Positions 11,396 to 21,744 of a stretch of 64,000 nucleotides of DNA are shown piece after piece. Each line of letters starts with the position of its first letter. The first letter of the stretch is position 1. A program made the translations under genes and the position numbers. This DNA is from Morinoia aosen. Lineage: Eukaryota > Arthropoda > Malacostraca > Amphipoda > Talitridae. The notes below the pieces were generated by a model. That model ran no database searches. It was not told the DNA's origin and saw nothing but the letters and a program-made list of their open reading frames with translations. The stretch is from NCBI GenBank assembly GCA_030386875.1, contig CM059559.1, positions 65,362,392 through 65,426,391 of the forward strand. Reading direction: 5' to 3'.

Positions 11396-11645
11396 CGATT
11401 AAAATTTACGATCGTTCCGAGGGTAATAAATTACCGATAATTAACCAGTTATCATCGTTGGACTTTGTCCAAAACTTGCAATAATTACCGGTATTTTACC
11501 ATCAATCCGACGATAATATGAGGCATTCGAGACACCAATTCCGACGACGTGTCATCGGTTTATCGGACGAATAAAATTATAATTAACAGTAAATTCAGGC
11601 GAAAATTATCGTCGGTCAGACGATAAAATTCAGACTGGGACCCAG
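11396..11645 (-). repeat. Dispersed repeat, copy 2
   Basis: Inverted, diverged copy of the repeat at 3730-3910 and longer than it. Read on -, it starts near 11640 with CTGAATTTTATCGTC and is rich in CGACGATAAT and CCGGTAATTA motifs. Ends are not sharply defined. Confidence 0.5.
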
Positions 11646-12234
11646 AGCCGAGCTTTCGAACTCTTTAGAAACTCAAATCTGATTCGTTTATATGTTGAAA
11701 TATAAAATAAGAGCTCATAATTAACGAAGTTAATTAAGCAAGTCTGAGGAGTTTAGCGTGCCTAAGCTTCTGACTAGAGAAATTCACCGCAAGTATCCAA
11801 AAGACGCCGACCCTCTCCCAATGTTGATCAAAATATAAGTGACATTTAACATTATATTTTGATCAACCTTGGGTAACATAATGTTGCGTAACAAAGTCTT
11901 TTTTGCGCTTTTATATTCTTAGTTAAAATTAATAGAAATGCAAACCGACATGTGCTTCCATAAGTGCTCTGTCTACGCTTAGCTTAAACAAACTGAGTAT
12001 TCCTTGCTCGGTGGGAACTAAGGAGGATGGAACTCAAATGATACAGCTTAAAGAGTTACTAGAACTTGAAATTTGAAAAGTTTCGAAAAAAATACGTACC
12101 CTGACAGATGCAGGAAAATGAAATTTATAAAGTTGTTAGGAAACCATTTTTATTAAGAACGCAAGAAACCAAACAACAAATAACCTTCATTATTATGACT
12201 CCATGAAAAAGGTATTAAATTAGGTAGGATATCC
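11646..12234. other. Unassigned; holds one short hairpin
   Basis: At 11821-11872 the sequence ATGTTGATCAAAATATAA is followed by its near complement TTATATTTTGATCAACCTT, an imperfect hairpin of about 18-bp arms around TGACATTTAACA. No gene seen. It may include the 3' flank or end of the DUF4817/DDE element to its right, but I could not define an inverted repeat for that element. Confidence 0.35.
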
Positions 12235-13277
12235 GCAAAAAATGTTCAGCGTTACGCCCATTAATTGCAATGCAGGCGTTCGAACTCTGGTGCAGCGATT
12301 GCATGACGCAATCAAGACACCAGGAGTTTAACGAATCACTGCGGAGGCTATAACAATTCTACAAGGTCTTCATCGGAATGAATCGGTGTTTCGTAAAACA
12401 AACTCTTTTCCTGTCCCCGGAAGTAGAAATCTAGGATGTAATGGCAGGAGACCCTTGTGGCCATCTATTCAAAAACTGCTTAACAGCAATCGCATTGTGT
12501 GCAGGAACACCATCGTGTTGGTACCACATTCCTCTGACGTCTGCTAACGGAATATTTTCTCACAACTCAGGCAATACTTCATTAAAAGCATTCACTAATT
12601 GCGTCCATGCACTGTTTCCAGCCTAATCAGTTGGTAAGGTGTTATCAGAGGTCGTATACAACACCCGTCCAAGCATATACGATGAATTTAATCTGATGTT
12701 TATCTAGTTGTGTATCAAGTGTATTAACATCAGACCATAATTGCAGATTATGGACGTTAACTAGTCCTTCTCGCGTGAATGATGCTTCGTCTGTGATTAA
12801 AACTTTTCATAGAAACCAAGATTCTTTATCTGTTATGTGTAGAAACCACCTTGCAGATAAAGCACGACGTGGAAAATCTTTATCGTATAATTGCACACGC
12901 CGAAAGTGAAATGAATTTTGAGTATTATCGTGTAGCTTTTTCGACTCTATAGTTTGAATTACATTTAAAACACGTACAGCAGAACAAGTACTTGTGGTTA
13001 AATCATTTTGAAATTGTTCGAATATTTTTTCCTCCATGTCTGGATCTTTTAATCCTTTACGGTGTTCTGCGAAAATTCTTACAGACAATCTCCGGTGCAT
13101 GACTACGAATGTTTGATGCGATGGAACATGTCTGCTGGGATATCTTGCTACGCAGGTGCGGACAGCCTCCCTAGAATTGTCATTTGCTGAGCCGTTAGCC
13201 TTGTGCATATCTGCTAATTCTGGGTTATATGCTCGCTCCATTGTTGGTAATATATTTGCAACCGATAAAATGTTCAA
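12235..13277 (-). pseudogene. DUF4817/DDE_3-type transposase relic
   Basis: The N-terminal part (13277-12807) fits the DUF4817 helix-turn-helix pattern: YNPELADMHKANGSANDNSR, RTCVARYPSRHVPSHQTF, then a STCSAVRVLNVIQTI-type segment and DFPRRALSARWFL. An in-frame TGA follows, and the frame continues as KVLITDEASFTREGLVNVHN (first catalytic D). WYQHDGVPAHNAI (second D) is near 12500. A C-terminal block with LDFYFRGQEKSL and HSDEDLVELL follows, and finally a shifted SSNACIAINGRNAEHFL-like end near 12240. At least two stops and two frame changes. DUF4817 transposases are frequent in arthropod genomes. Element ends were not found. Confidence 0.75.
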
Positions 13278-13915
13278 TGTAAAAAAAGTTTATTTTTCGA
13301 TGTAATGGAACTCTCAGTAAACCTCATAAAATATTCAGGAATTTGTACTCTTTAACGAAGCCTTTTCGACCACACAGTTATTGAGTAAAATGTGCATATT
13401 TGAGCGGTTCTAACGTACGTAAAAGTTAATTCACCAAAGGGCCGGTACCCCTGTATACAGTTAAGCTAATCGCTAAGGTCTGACTTGGAAGAAAAAATAC
13501 AGCCACACCTGTTTTCTCGCCACGCTATACAACAGTCATCCGGCCATAGCCAACCGCCTCTACTACCTCAACTTCTGAAGTACACCTTCAAAGAACTAAC
13601 ACGCGCTGCAGCCGAACTTTTGATAGCCTGCTAAATTAATTCTACATTTAGGGATTCTTTGCAAAGCACCCGAGACGTGTATTCGGTTAGCGCCACTGTG
13701 AGGGCCTGCTGTTCAGCGCCACCGCCAACATGGGCCAGCTTGGAGCGTCGGTGTCAGAGATGGCAGGAGCGGAAGCCCGACTCTCAGAAACGGCAACCGC
13801 CAAATTAGATGTTTCCATGAACCCCTCAAGCCTCTATTCATAGTTGGTCAATCGATTAGTTCACAACTATTTTCTTGGTCTAAAGAGAAAAGACAGCCAA
13901 ACTCGAGTTATTCAT
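13278..13915. other. Unassigned
   Basis: No open frame of note. The patch 13675-13800 is GC-richer (GCGCCACCGCCAACATGGGC and surroundings) without a recognised product. Confidence 0.35.
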
Positions 13916-14160
13916 TCAGATCAGTAAAAGGAGGGAATTCAGATCTGGAGTTCTAGCTTCCCTCACGAATAAATCACGGATCATAGCGAATGTTAAGGGT
14001 TGATACGCTGTATTTTTTAGTTTTAATTTATGAGCTGAATGAGAACACTCTTTTTTGTCGTCTCTTGGAAAAGGTTCCTTTATGCGGGGGAAAAGCAGAA
14101 CGCGAGACGAACTTGAAAACTTCAAGTTTTTGTGATCTTCTGTCACATGATAATGTGTAA

Positions 14161-14360
14161 TAATGTATCTGAACACGTCAGTGGTTTGCTTTAATCGCAA
14201 TTTTATCAAAAACTTAAAAACGAAGAAATTCCGATAAAATTTATCATTTTTACTACGAAAACGTTTCGGAGTCCAGCTTCATCATCAGTTCAAGAAAAAA
14301 TAAAGAATTGCTACTGAAATATAAGATCAAAGTAAAATGAATTGAAGGTACTAAAAATAT
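14161..14360 (-). repeat. PLE inverted PLTR, left arm
   Basis: About 200 bp almost identical in inverted orientation to 16267-16466. It contains the CGTTTCGGAGTCCAGCTTCA motif followed by TCAGTTCAAG, of the kind found at PLE ends. On - it also encodes the short start KLRLKQTTDVFRYI of a PLE N-terminal region, which stops resembling the other copy at the arm's outer edge. Confidence 0.85.
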
Positions 14361-14484
14361 ATCATGAAAGTAAAAATACAAAGTATGACACGGACAAAAA
14401 CAAAGAATAAAGTACAGAAGCACAAAAAAATATACATGTGACACATAAGTATGAAAGGAAATTAGGCTGGTTCAGACGAGGAAT

Positions 14485-16260
14485 CTATCTATTCACTATT
14501 TGCAATGGGTACGAGCTGTCCATATTGTTCAACTCCGGGTTTCGCTTGAAGATATGCAGGGACTCTAAAATCCTGAGGTCATACGGGGTTGAAGCTGAGT
14601 CTAAAATTTTGAAATCGGCAGGAGATATGGGAGCATTGCATTTTTCAGCATGATTTCGCACTGCAGAATGTGCTGGTGTGCTAATTGGTTACCAGTACGA
14701 AAGCTTCCACCTCTATGCCTTGCCACTCTGCTATAGAAATTTCGTGACGTCATACCGACGTACGAAGATGTGCACTGCACACAACTATAAGAGTATACCA
14801 AAGAGGCTCGCATATCACTGGGAAGCGTATCTTTGTACCGAAAAAAAGAACCAATTTTGAAATTATTAACCTGTGTGATATGTAAAGTAAATTTATGGAA
14901 ATATTTCGCACACATTAATTTCAATTCACGAGACAGCTTATCAGACGGTGCCCCAAAATACGGAAATGAACAGTACAAACGGTCTTTACTGTTAACCTCG
15001 GCAGCTTGTGACTTGTATTTCTTTTACAAAAATTTTTTAATTTGCGAATTAATAAGACCCAGCGGAAACCAATTAGCTGTAAAATATGACCGTTTAAGAA
15101 TTCAAATTCACAATGCACGTATTTGAAAGTTGAACATACATTTTAACCCATGTTAATTAAAGTTTGGATGCAATTAATTTTGAAATTAATTTATAGAACA
15201 AAAACTGAAAAAACTAGAGCCTAATCCAGTTAAAGTGGGCTTGCGATACACAGATGTCTGAAACTGATCTTTATCCTTAGTCACGAGACAGTCTAAAAAG
15301 GCCAATGCGTCATTCTTTTCTACCTCCACAGTAAATTTAATTGATTTATGATTAAGATTAAGGGAGTTCAAAAATTGATCGACGTGTGATGGATGGCTGA
15401 AAAGAACAAAGGTATCGTCCATGTACCGATTGTAGAACACAGGCTTAAAGTCAGAAGGACATTCATCTAACCATTGAGTTTCATGAAAACACATAAAGAT
15501 TTTAGCGAGTGATGGGGCTAAAGGAAGTCCCATTGCCAGGCCGTCTATTTGTTTGTTCAATTTCCCCGCAAAAATAAAAAAAGAGTGCATCACTGATAAT
15601 TCTAGTAAATTTTTGAACATTTTACTAGCTCGGCCCATGAATTTCGACTTACCCTCCGAAAATACCCATTTCATACAAATATCAATAGTTTCTCGCAGAG
15701 GGATATTGGTATAAAGTGATTCTACATCGAATGAAGCCATAGTCAAATTTTTACCGATAGGAATTTTTCTAATATTTGCACTGAATTTGAAAGCATTGTC
15801 GGTTGCGTACTCATTTTTAGTTAAATGAGCAAGGACTAGGACAAGAAGTTTACTCAGTTGGTAACTGGGAGTATTGTAAGCAGCTACAATTGGTCTGAAT
15901 TTAAATTTTGAGGCAAAATCGGACTTGTGTATCTTTGGTAAACCGTACAGCACAGCTGGGGAAGAGCCTCATACATGCAAGTTAGAAATATTTTTCGAAT
16001 CTGAGTTTGTCGATTCTTTTAGATCGACCGCGTAAGAAATTATTTATTTTATCTTCAACATTCAATACTATTTTATTTATTGACTCTGTAATCTCAATGA
16101 ATTTTGAAGTATCGGATAATGAATTGAGCATGCTTTCATGGTACCTTTGACGATCGATGAAAACTCCACCGTTGCCCTTATCGGGTTTACAAATTATCAC
16201 CTGTTTGTTAGCTGCAATTAATGGATTTTAGGAGGGAAATGTCGTTGTTACGAAAGACTG
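14485..16260 (-). pseudogene. Penelope-like element RT / GIY-YIG endonuclease polyprotein
   Basis: Read right to left: VIICKPDKGNGGVFIDR (16200), a frame change near 15960, then AVLYGLPKIHKSD, RPIVAAYNTPSYQLSK, MASFDVESLYTNIPL (RT motif with catalytic D), GLAMGLPLAPSLA, YNRYMDDTFVLF (catalytic DD, about 15413-15440), LAFLDCLV and SVYRKPTLTG. A decayed linker (15185-14980) leads to FPYFGAPSDKLSRELK, NNFKIGSFFRYKDTLP and the GIY-YIG-type SYVGMTSRNFYSRVARH (around 14740). It ends in DLRILESLHIFKRNP with a stop at 14485-14487. Order and motifs are diagnostic for Penelope. The N-terminus is missing from this strand. RT and endonuclease motifs are well kept, so the copy is fairly young, but frameshifts make it inactive. 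Confidence 0.9.
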
Positions 16261-16266
16261 AGGAAA

Positions 16267-16466
16267 ATATTTTTAGTACCTTCAATTCATTTTACTTTGA
16301 TCTTATATTTCAGACGCAATTCTTTCTTTTTTCTTGAACTGGTGATGAAGCTGGACTCCGAAACGTATCGTAGTAAAAATGATAAATTTTATCGGAATTT
16401 TCTTTGTTTTTAAGTTTTGATAAGGTTGCGATTAAAGCAAGCCACTGACGTGTTAAGATACATTAA
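16267..16466 (+). repeat. PLE inverted PLTR, right arm
   Basis: Inverted partner of 14161-14360: ATTTTTAGTACCTTCAATTC at its inner end, GAAGCTGGACTCCGAAACGT in the middle, and GCGATTAAAGCAAGCCACTG at the outer end. Single-base and small indel differences only. Confidence 0.85.
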
Positions 16467-16640
16467 ATCAAAATACGGTGATGAGGGAATTCGTATCCAC
16501 AGAAAATACAATGACATTTTGCAGAAAAATGCGAAAGTCTCGATATTGAATTTTTGACGAAATGCAAAGTGTTCAACGTTATACCTAAGTTCCTACGGTT
16601 CAAAGTCTACTCTAAATTTTTTGTATAAATATCAGAGTTT
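16386..16640 (+). pseudogene. PLE N-terminal ORF fragment facing away from the main copy
   Basis: On +, starting inside the right arm, the frame reads LIRLRLKQATDVLRYIKSKY, GDEGIRIHRKY, NAKVSILNF, then after one frame change TKCKVFNVIPKFLRFKVYSK. This resembles the conserved N-terminal part of Penelope polyproteins (NAK.....FL..C....V.PKF). It lies in the opposite direction to the RT copy at 14485-16260, so the inverted PLTR joins a + start to a - body. This matches the complex inverted or tandem arrangements known for PLEs. Confidence 0.6.
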
Positions 16641-17728
16641 TTTAAGTAGCAGGAATTTTTTTTTCCGTTTGCCTCATCCTCACGAAATTGTTCCAGTTCT
16701 TCACATGACAAAATTTGAAAAAGATTGCTAATAATTATTCCATGAAATACAGTCAATCTACCTATCAAGCTCTATTTCATTACCGGTCTATTAACTGCCA
16801 CGGTCTGATTTTACAAACATCATCCTGTGCCTGAAAATATCAAGAAAAATTTTTACACTCCCATAGATCCAAATGTAAATCTAATAAACTTCATCTACAT
16901 CAGACGCAATAAAAATGTGCAAAATCCCCTTGAAATTAAGATAATTATACTGGTAAATTCTGTTTAACAGGAAATTGAAACATGACGACTAGCCAACATA
17001 CCATTGCACGCAGGTACCCGAGATTAAAGCAAAATGGATGAAAAACAAATATTTCCGACGCCTAATTCGCAGTCCTACTAAAAAGCAAAAATAAATCGTC
17101 AGTATTTTCATTGATAAATGCGTAATGCTTTTATTTATGAATAAGCTCTTCTTTACGACATTATAGTAAATTGTTGTACTTGAAATTTGGCTTTCATTCG
17201 AGTTTTCATTTGAGTATCCGTATGCACATAAAATGAAACTTTCCTCAAATGGAATGCAAAGCTTACATTTACTTAAATTTGTGATTTGTATTTGAAACTC
17301 AAAATAGTTCAATTAACATTTATTCAATGTAATTATTTTTGTTCCAATAAATGTAATTGAATGTAATTCAAAGTTATTAGATAAATTTGCAACCAAAATT
17401 AATATTTAGCTTATATTCATTTGTTAGCCTATGTTTTTCCAAAAAAAATTCTATCTCATACATTCACAAACATCATATTCATATTTTTAGGGATTGTAAT
17501 TTTAACTCTTCCTTTTTGATTTCATCTCCTTTCCTGCTTTAAATTTTCAATTTTCTAACTTGTGTGAGTTTCACCATTCTTCCTTTGTGCACGCGCTTCG
17601 TAACATCTACATGCAACATCGGTTCTGAGAGCTGTCTATGTTCCATGAATTGATATCTTGTTCAGTGTGTCCTTTTCAAAACAAACAAACATCGGCATCT
17701 AGGGATGCTTCATTTCCAATTCAAGCCT
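16641..17728. other. Unassigned AT-rich sequence
   Basis: No gene recognised. The part next to 16640 could be further decayed PLE sequence, but no motif is legible. Confidence 0.4.
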
Positions 17729-17960
17729 GATACATCCACTTTGTACATTGGTTTTTCAAATGCCCTATAACTAACACCAGGACACCATGGCGCTTTCCCC
17801 CAGTCAAGACCGGTACCCATTTCAAACACCTGGGTAGAGTGGGGTACTTTGAATTTCTCCCCTATACCCAACGGATAAAATCGACACTTAGAGCTGGGAT
17901 TCGAACCCTCGATGGCTTCACGGAAGCCAACCACACGGCTATGACGATCCTGAACGGAAT
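17729..17960 (-). repeat. tRNA-derived SINE, copy A
   Basis: Read on -, the head is ATAGCCGTGTGGTTGGCTTC (A-box-like TRGC..RRTGG) and 25-30 nt later GAGGGTTCGAATCCCAG (a B box matching GGTTCGAATCC). The body shares GTGTTAGTTATA(A/G)GGCATTT and GAAAAACC with the copy at 50601-50850. These internal pol III promoter boxes plus a shared body fit a tRNA-derived SINE rather than a functional tRNA gene, because no cloverleaf 3' half is formed. The 97-codon open frame over it is incidental. Confidence 0.7.
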
Positions 17961-18832
17961 TAAATAATTCAAGAGACAAAGTCCCCTCGAGTATTTCCAG
18001 CATATTTTATTTTCTCTTGGTTCATGAATTACACTATGATAGTTTCAATATGGATCTCATTTTGTGTCATTTTGTTTGTAGAGAATTTGTTGAAATAAAC
18101 TTTTGTTCGAAATTTTCGAACCAAAAGTTTTAGTGTGTTCTGTTTTTTCTTCCCTGTGGCTTTCCTAATTCATTTGCTGCACAACCGTACACTCTAATTA
18201 AAATCTTTTACGCCAAATTTTGAGTAACGACAAAATGCAAATCAAGAACGCACCTGTATGTATGTGTCTCTCAAGGAACTGAAAATTATAAATGAAAAAA
18301 ATACCTTGTAATAAACAATTTTATAATAGAGGTTTTTCAAAACATAAGTACTCTGTTTATTCACTATATATATAAATAAATACTCACCGGCTTAACAGAC
18401 TGGCTCTGAAAAATGAATCAGGAGCGTTAGTAACTTTAATGACCAAATTTTTGTAAGGGCCGGAGCGTTTTAGAAGTTTCGTAAAACAAAATTATAAGCG
18501 TTTTTTCAAACAATGCCAGATATTCTAACTGAGTTACATATTCAAGCAATATCTTCGTACAGTGTAATCTTCCTTAAATTATGCACTGAAGGAAGAGAAA
18601 AGCAGCACCCCTCCATAAAAAAATATTATACGGCGTATGGAGAACAAAATGTAACACTTTCCGCCATAACAACGGAAAACTAGAAGAAGGACATATATTA
18701 CAGAGAATTTCCTGCCATTACTAGTGAAGGTAGTTATATTTATCATCTATAAATGTGCATTTTCATCAAAACAATGACTAATTAATTCTTGAATGATTTT
18801 TTAATCTCATAAACTTCATCCATATAGTGTAG
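17961..18832. other. Unassigned AT-rich sequence
   Basis: No gene or repeat recognised, apart from a short (TA)n run near 18366. Confidence 0.4.
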
Positions 18833-19146
18833 ATTTCAAGTAAAAAGGAGAGAACTAAAATACCCAATGAAACATTTACTAGAATTCAAAATTGTAAGTA
18901 GAACAGTAAATTTGAACATTTCGAATATTCGCCCATCTTCAGCAAATGAAAATTACCTGAAAAGACATAAATTCGAAAGTTAGCATGTATTTGTATATTC
19001 TTTTTAATTTATGTCTGTTCGCGTAAATTTCATTTAATGAAAATGAGCGAATGCTCGAAACGTTAAATTTTACTGTTACTTGCAATTTTCTTTTCGAGTA
19101 AATGTTTCATACGGTGTTTTTAGTTCTCTTCTTTTTACTTGAGATC
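18833..19146. repeat. Long foldback (inverted repeat) with PLE-terminus-like motifs
   Basis: Left arm 18833-18955 (TTCAAGTAAAAAGGAGAGAA to GCAAATGAAAATT) is complementary to right arm 19025-19146 (ending TCTTCTTTTTACTTGAGA), with a spacer of about 70 bp. The spacer also contains a pairing AGACATAAATT / AATTTATGTCT. The right arm carries GAGCGAATGCTCGAAACGTT, like the GCTCGAAACG motif at PLE ends, so it is probably two head-to-head PLTRs from a deleted PLE. An independent MITE-like foldback is the alternative. Confidence 0.7.
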
Positions 19147-19309
19147 AGGAAGCCATCCGAAAACTTTTTTGCACACATTCGTTCACGCAGTGTAGATATC
19201 TTAAAATATAAAATATATTGAAGAACATCACGGACTGCATTCTTCCGAAGACGAATCCTAAATAAAAGCACCAAGGCTGCTACTCTCTAAGTCAACATTG
19301 TCAAAATTA

Positions 19310-20570
19310 TTTATTGCTGTCGGATTTTAAAAGGTAAGCGTTTCGAGCTCCATGCTCGTTAACAGTACACATTTTCTGAAAAGAACAAAACCAAGATGAA
19401 TAGAACAAAATAAATGTAAAATAAACACAGTAAAAAATACTACTGAAATCAAGAGAAAACTATGTACAAAGGGATGAGGGCACGATTAGTTTCACTAAGA
19501 GGTGGCTTAATTTTAAAAATGTGTAATGACTGTAAAATTCTTAACTCATTCTGCCGCACTGCACACTGACGCCACACTGTTTTATATAGAGGCACACCGA
19601 AGAGTGAGGGGGATGGGCAAGAATTCCTCCAGTCCGGCTTCTCCACCCAGCATGTTCCGCTACTCTGACGCCCAAAGATCTGCAGGTCGAGCCTACATTA
19701 CTAGATGCACAGTGTGCACCACAAAATTCATATACGAGAGGGCGGCGCATGCTGGAAGGTAATTTATCTTTATGGTTGAAAAGTTAACCTATAGTAAATT
19801 TGCTAGTAAGAATTTTTCTAAAATCAGAATCAAGTAAATTTGAGTGAATAATTTTAACTAGCTCTGTTCTCATAAGTTCAAATTTAGGCCAAAAGTATAA
19901 AAAGGGTAAATATAATTTTTTTCTTGTATGATAATATTGAAGAGATAAGCAGCTGAGCTATATTTTGAATTCAAAAAACGAAAAAAAATAATAAAAATAA
20001 AAACTTGAAAAATAAAATGAAAAAGTGAATGCATCTTGGAATAAATTAATTTAAACATATATTGAGGCCTCTATGTAGCAGGGTTTTAATGCTATTAATT
20101 TTAAAGAGATTAGGTGCGAAACTAAAAACATTAGTACAGAGTCCGGTAAAAGTCGGCTCTCGGAAAGCACAAGTTAAGAAAATTTAGTCGCGTTTAGAAA
20201 TTAAGACTTTTAGACATGAAATCTTACTACCTACCTCAGTTTTAACTGTGAACAAGATATTGTTATGTTTTAAATTTAAACAATCAAGAAATGGGGCAGA
20301 ATTGGATGGGGCGTGGAAGAACGTAAAAGTATTATCTATGTATCTCTGATAAAATACAGAACGAAATTGAGGAGGCTCTCAGCCAGCCATTTGGTTTCAT
20401 GGTGGCACATAAAAATATTTGCGAAGGTAGGACCGAGTGACAAGCCCATTCCCAGTCCATCGACCTGTTTGTAAAATTTATCGTTGAAACAAAAGAATAA
20501 ATTTGAAACAGAATGTCCTAACAAGGTTTTAAATTCATTAAAACATTCTGTTTTGAAATTTATTCATTGG
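19310..20570 (-). pseudogene. Second, older Penelope-like element (RT and GIY-YIG remnants)
   Basis: Read right to left: FNDKFYKQVDGLGMGLSLGP then TFANIFMCHHETKWLAE (about 20500-20380), the same RT segment as GLAMGLPLAPSLAKIFMCFHETQWLDE in the PLE at 15500. Much further down, VYEFCGAHCASSNVGSTCRSL and RVAEHAGW (about 19740-19660) form the GIY-YIG motif in the YxCxxC...VGST form. The C-terminal ELRILQSLHIFKIKPPLSE follows in another frame (about 19560-19500). After the ORF, GCGTTTCGAGCTCCATGCTC at 19340-19359 matches PLE-end motifs. Middle parts are missing or unreadable. It belongs to a different PLE subfamily from the 14-16 kb copy. Confidence 0.75.
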
Positions 20571-21299
20571 TTTCTACGGGAAATTTTACAAATAGCTACT
20601 AGCTTTAGCTAAGTGAAGCAAAATATCAGTAGTGTAATTTTGAACTTTTATTGGATGTTCACATTTCCTGAAATAACTCTAAAATACCATGTTCTCTAAT
20701 AAATTAAAAAATAGTTGATTATAATTTATCGGATAATAAATAGCAGATACATTTTTCTATACATCTGTTTCACTGAATAAAATCCTACCTATGTTTAAAA
20801 TAAATTTCGTATTCAGTTTCAAGTTTTCTCCCTACATTTTTAGTTTGATTCTCTGAAGAATTAGTCCACTTCCAGGAACGTGTTTCAAAAATGGGGCGAA
20901 GCGTTTCATCTACCTTCAGCAAACATTATCGAGCTTTTCTGAGGCTGTTGGAGGCTAAAGGAGCGGATGAGCGTTTACACTGGCTGCTAGGAAAGATATG
21001 AGGATTCAGCGTTCGGAACGCTTGCAGAAGACGATACGCCAAATAACGACTGAAAAATTTCTCTTATGTACGCAAAACTTCAGTCGCACTGCAACCAATT
21101 AGCTACCAGCATTGATGACGCGTTGGTGATGTGTTTAGCATCTTCGCTCTTATTGCCTGAGTAATCGGGCTAAAGATATTTTGAAGGGACAAACCTCTGA
21201 CATGTATCTGGAAGTCATCTAAGCGGTGTGAGTATGGATCATGAAAACCTTGTTGATGAGTTATCATTTTAGTGACACATCACTAATTCGTTACTGCAA
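20571..21299. other. Unassigned
   Basis: No gene seen. 20880-21000 has some GC-richer sequence (GGGGCGAAGCG, GAGGCTGTTGGAGGC) without recognisable coding. Confidence 0.35.
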
Positions 21300-21744
21300 C
21301 ATACTTCTTTCATATTGAAACATACTTCTTTCACATTGAAACATACTTCTCACATATTGAAATATACTTCTTACATTGAAATATGCTTTTTTCATACTGA
21401 AATATACTTCTTTCATATTGAAACATACTTCTTTCATATTGAAACATACTTCTTTCATATTGAAACATACTTCTTACATATTGAAATATACTTATTTCGT
21501 ATTGAAATATACTTCCTTCATATTGAAATATACTTCCTTCATATTGAAATATACTCCTTTCATATTGAAACATACTTCTTTCATATTGAAACATACTTCT
21601 TTCATATTGAAACATACTTCTTTCATATTGAAATATATTTCTTTCGTATTGAAATATACTTCCTTCATATTGAAATATACTCCTTTCATATTGAAATATA
21701 CTCATTCCATATTGAAACATACTTCTTCAATATTGAAACATACA
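21300..21744. repeat. 21-bp tandem satellite, about 21 copies
   Basis: The consensus unit CATACTTCTTTCATATTGAAA repeats from 21300 to 21744 with few indels. Because 21 is a multiple of three and the unit lacks stops in several frames, long open frames run on both strands (for example 21315-21839 on +, 21331-21720 on -) with heptad peptides such as HIETYFF or FQYERSM. These are artefacts of the repeat rather than evidence of proteins. Variant units (AAATATAC versus AAACATAC, TTCCTTC, TCCTTTC) occur in runs, showing local homogenisation and block duplication. Confidence 0.95.

Noticed and set aside
11821-11872. Hairpin as a transcription terminator
   Set aside because: Eukaryotic context. It is AT-rich and near a decayed transposon, so a terminator call has no basis.
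17710-18003. 97-codon - frame as a gene
   Set aside because: It coincides with the SINE carrying pol III A and B boxes.
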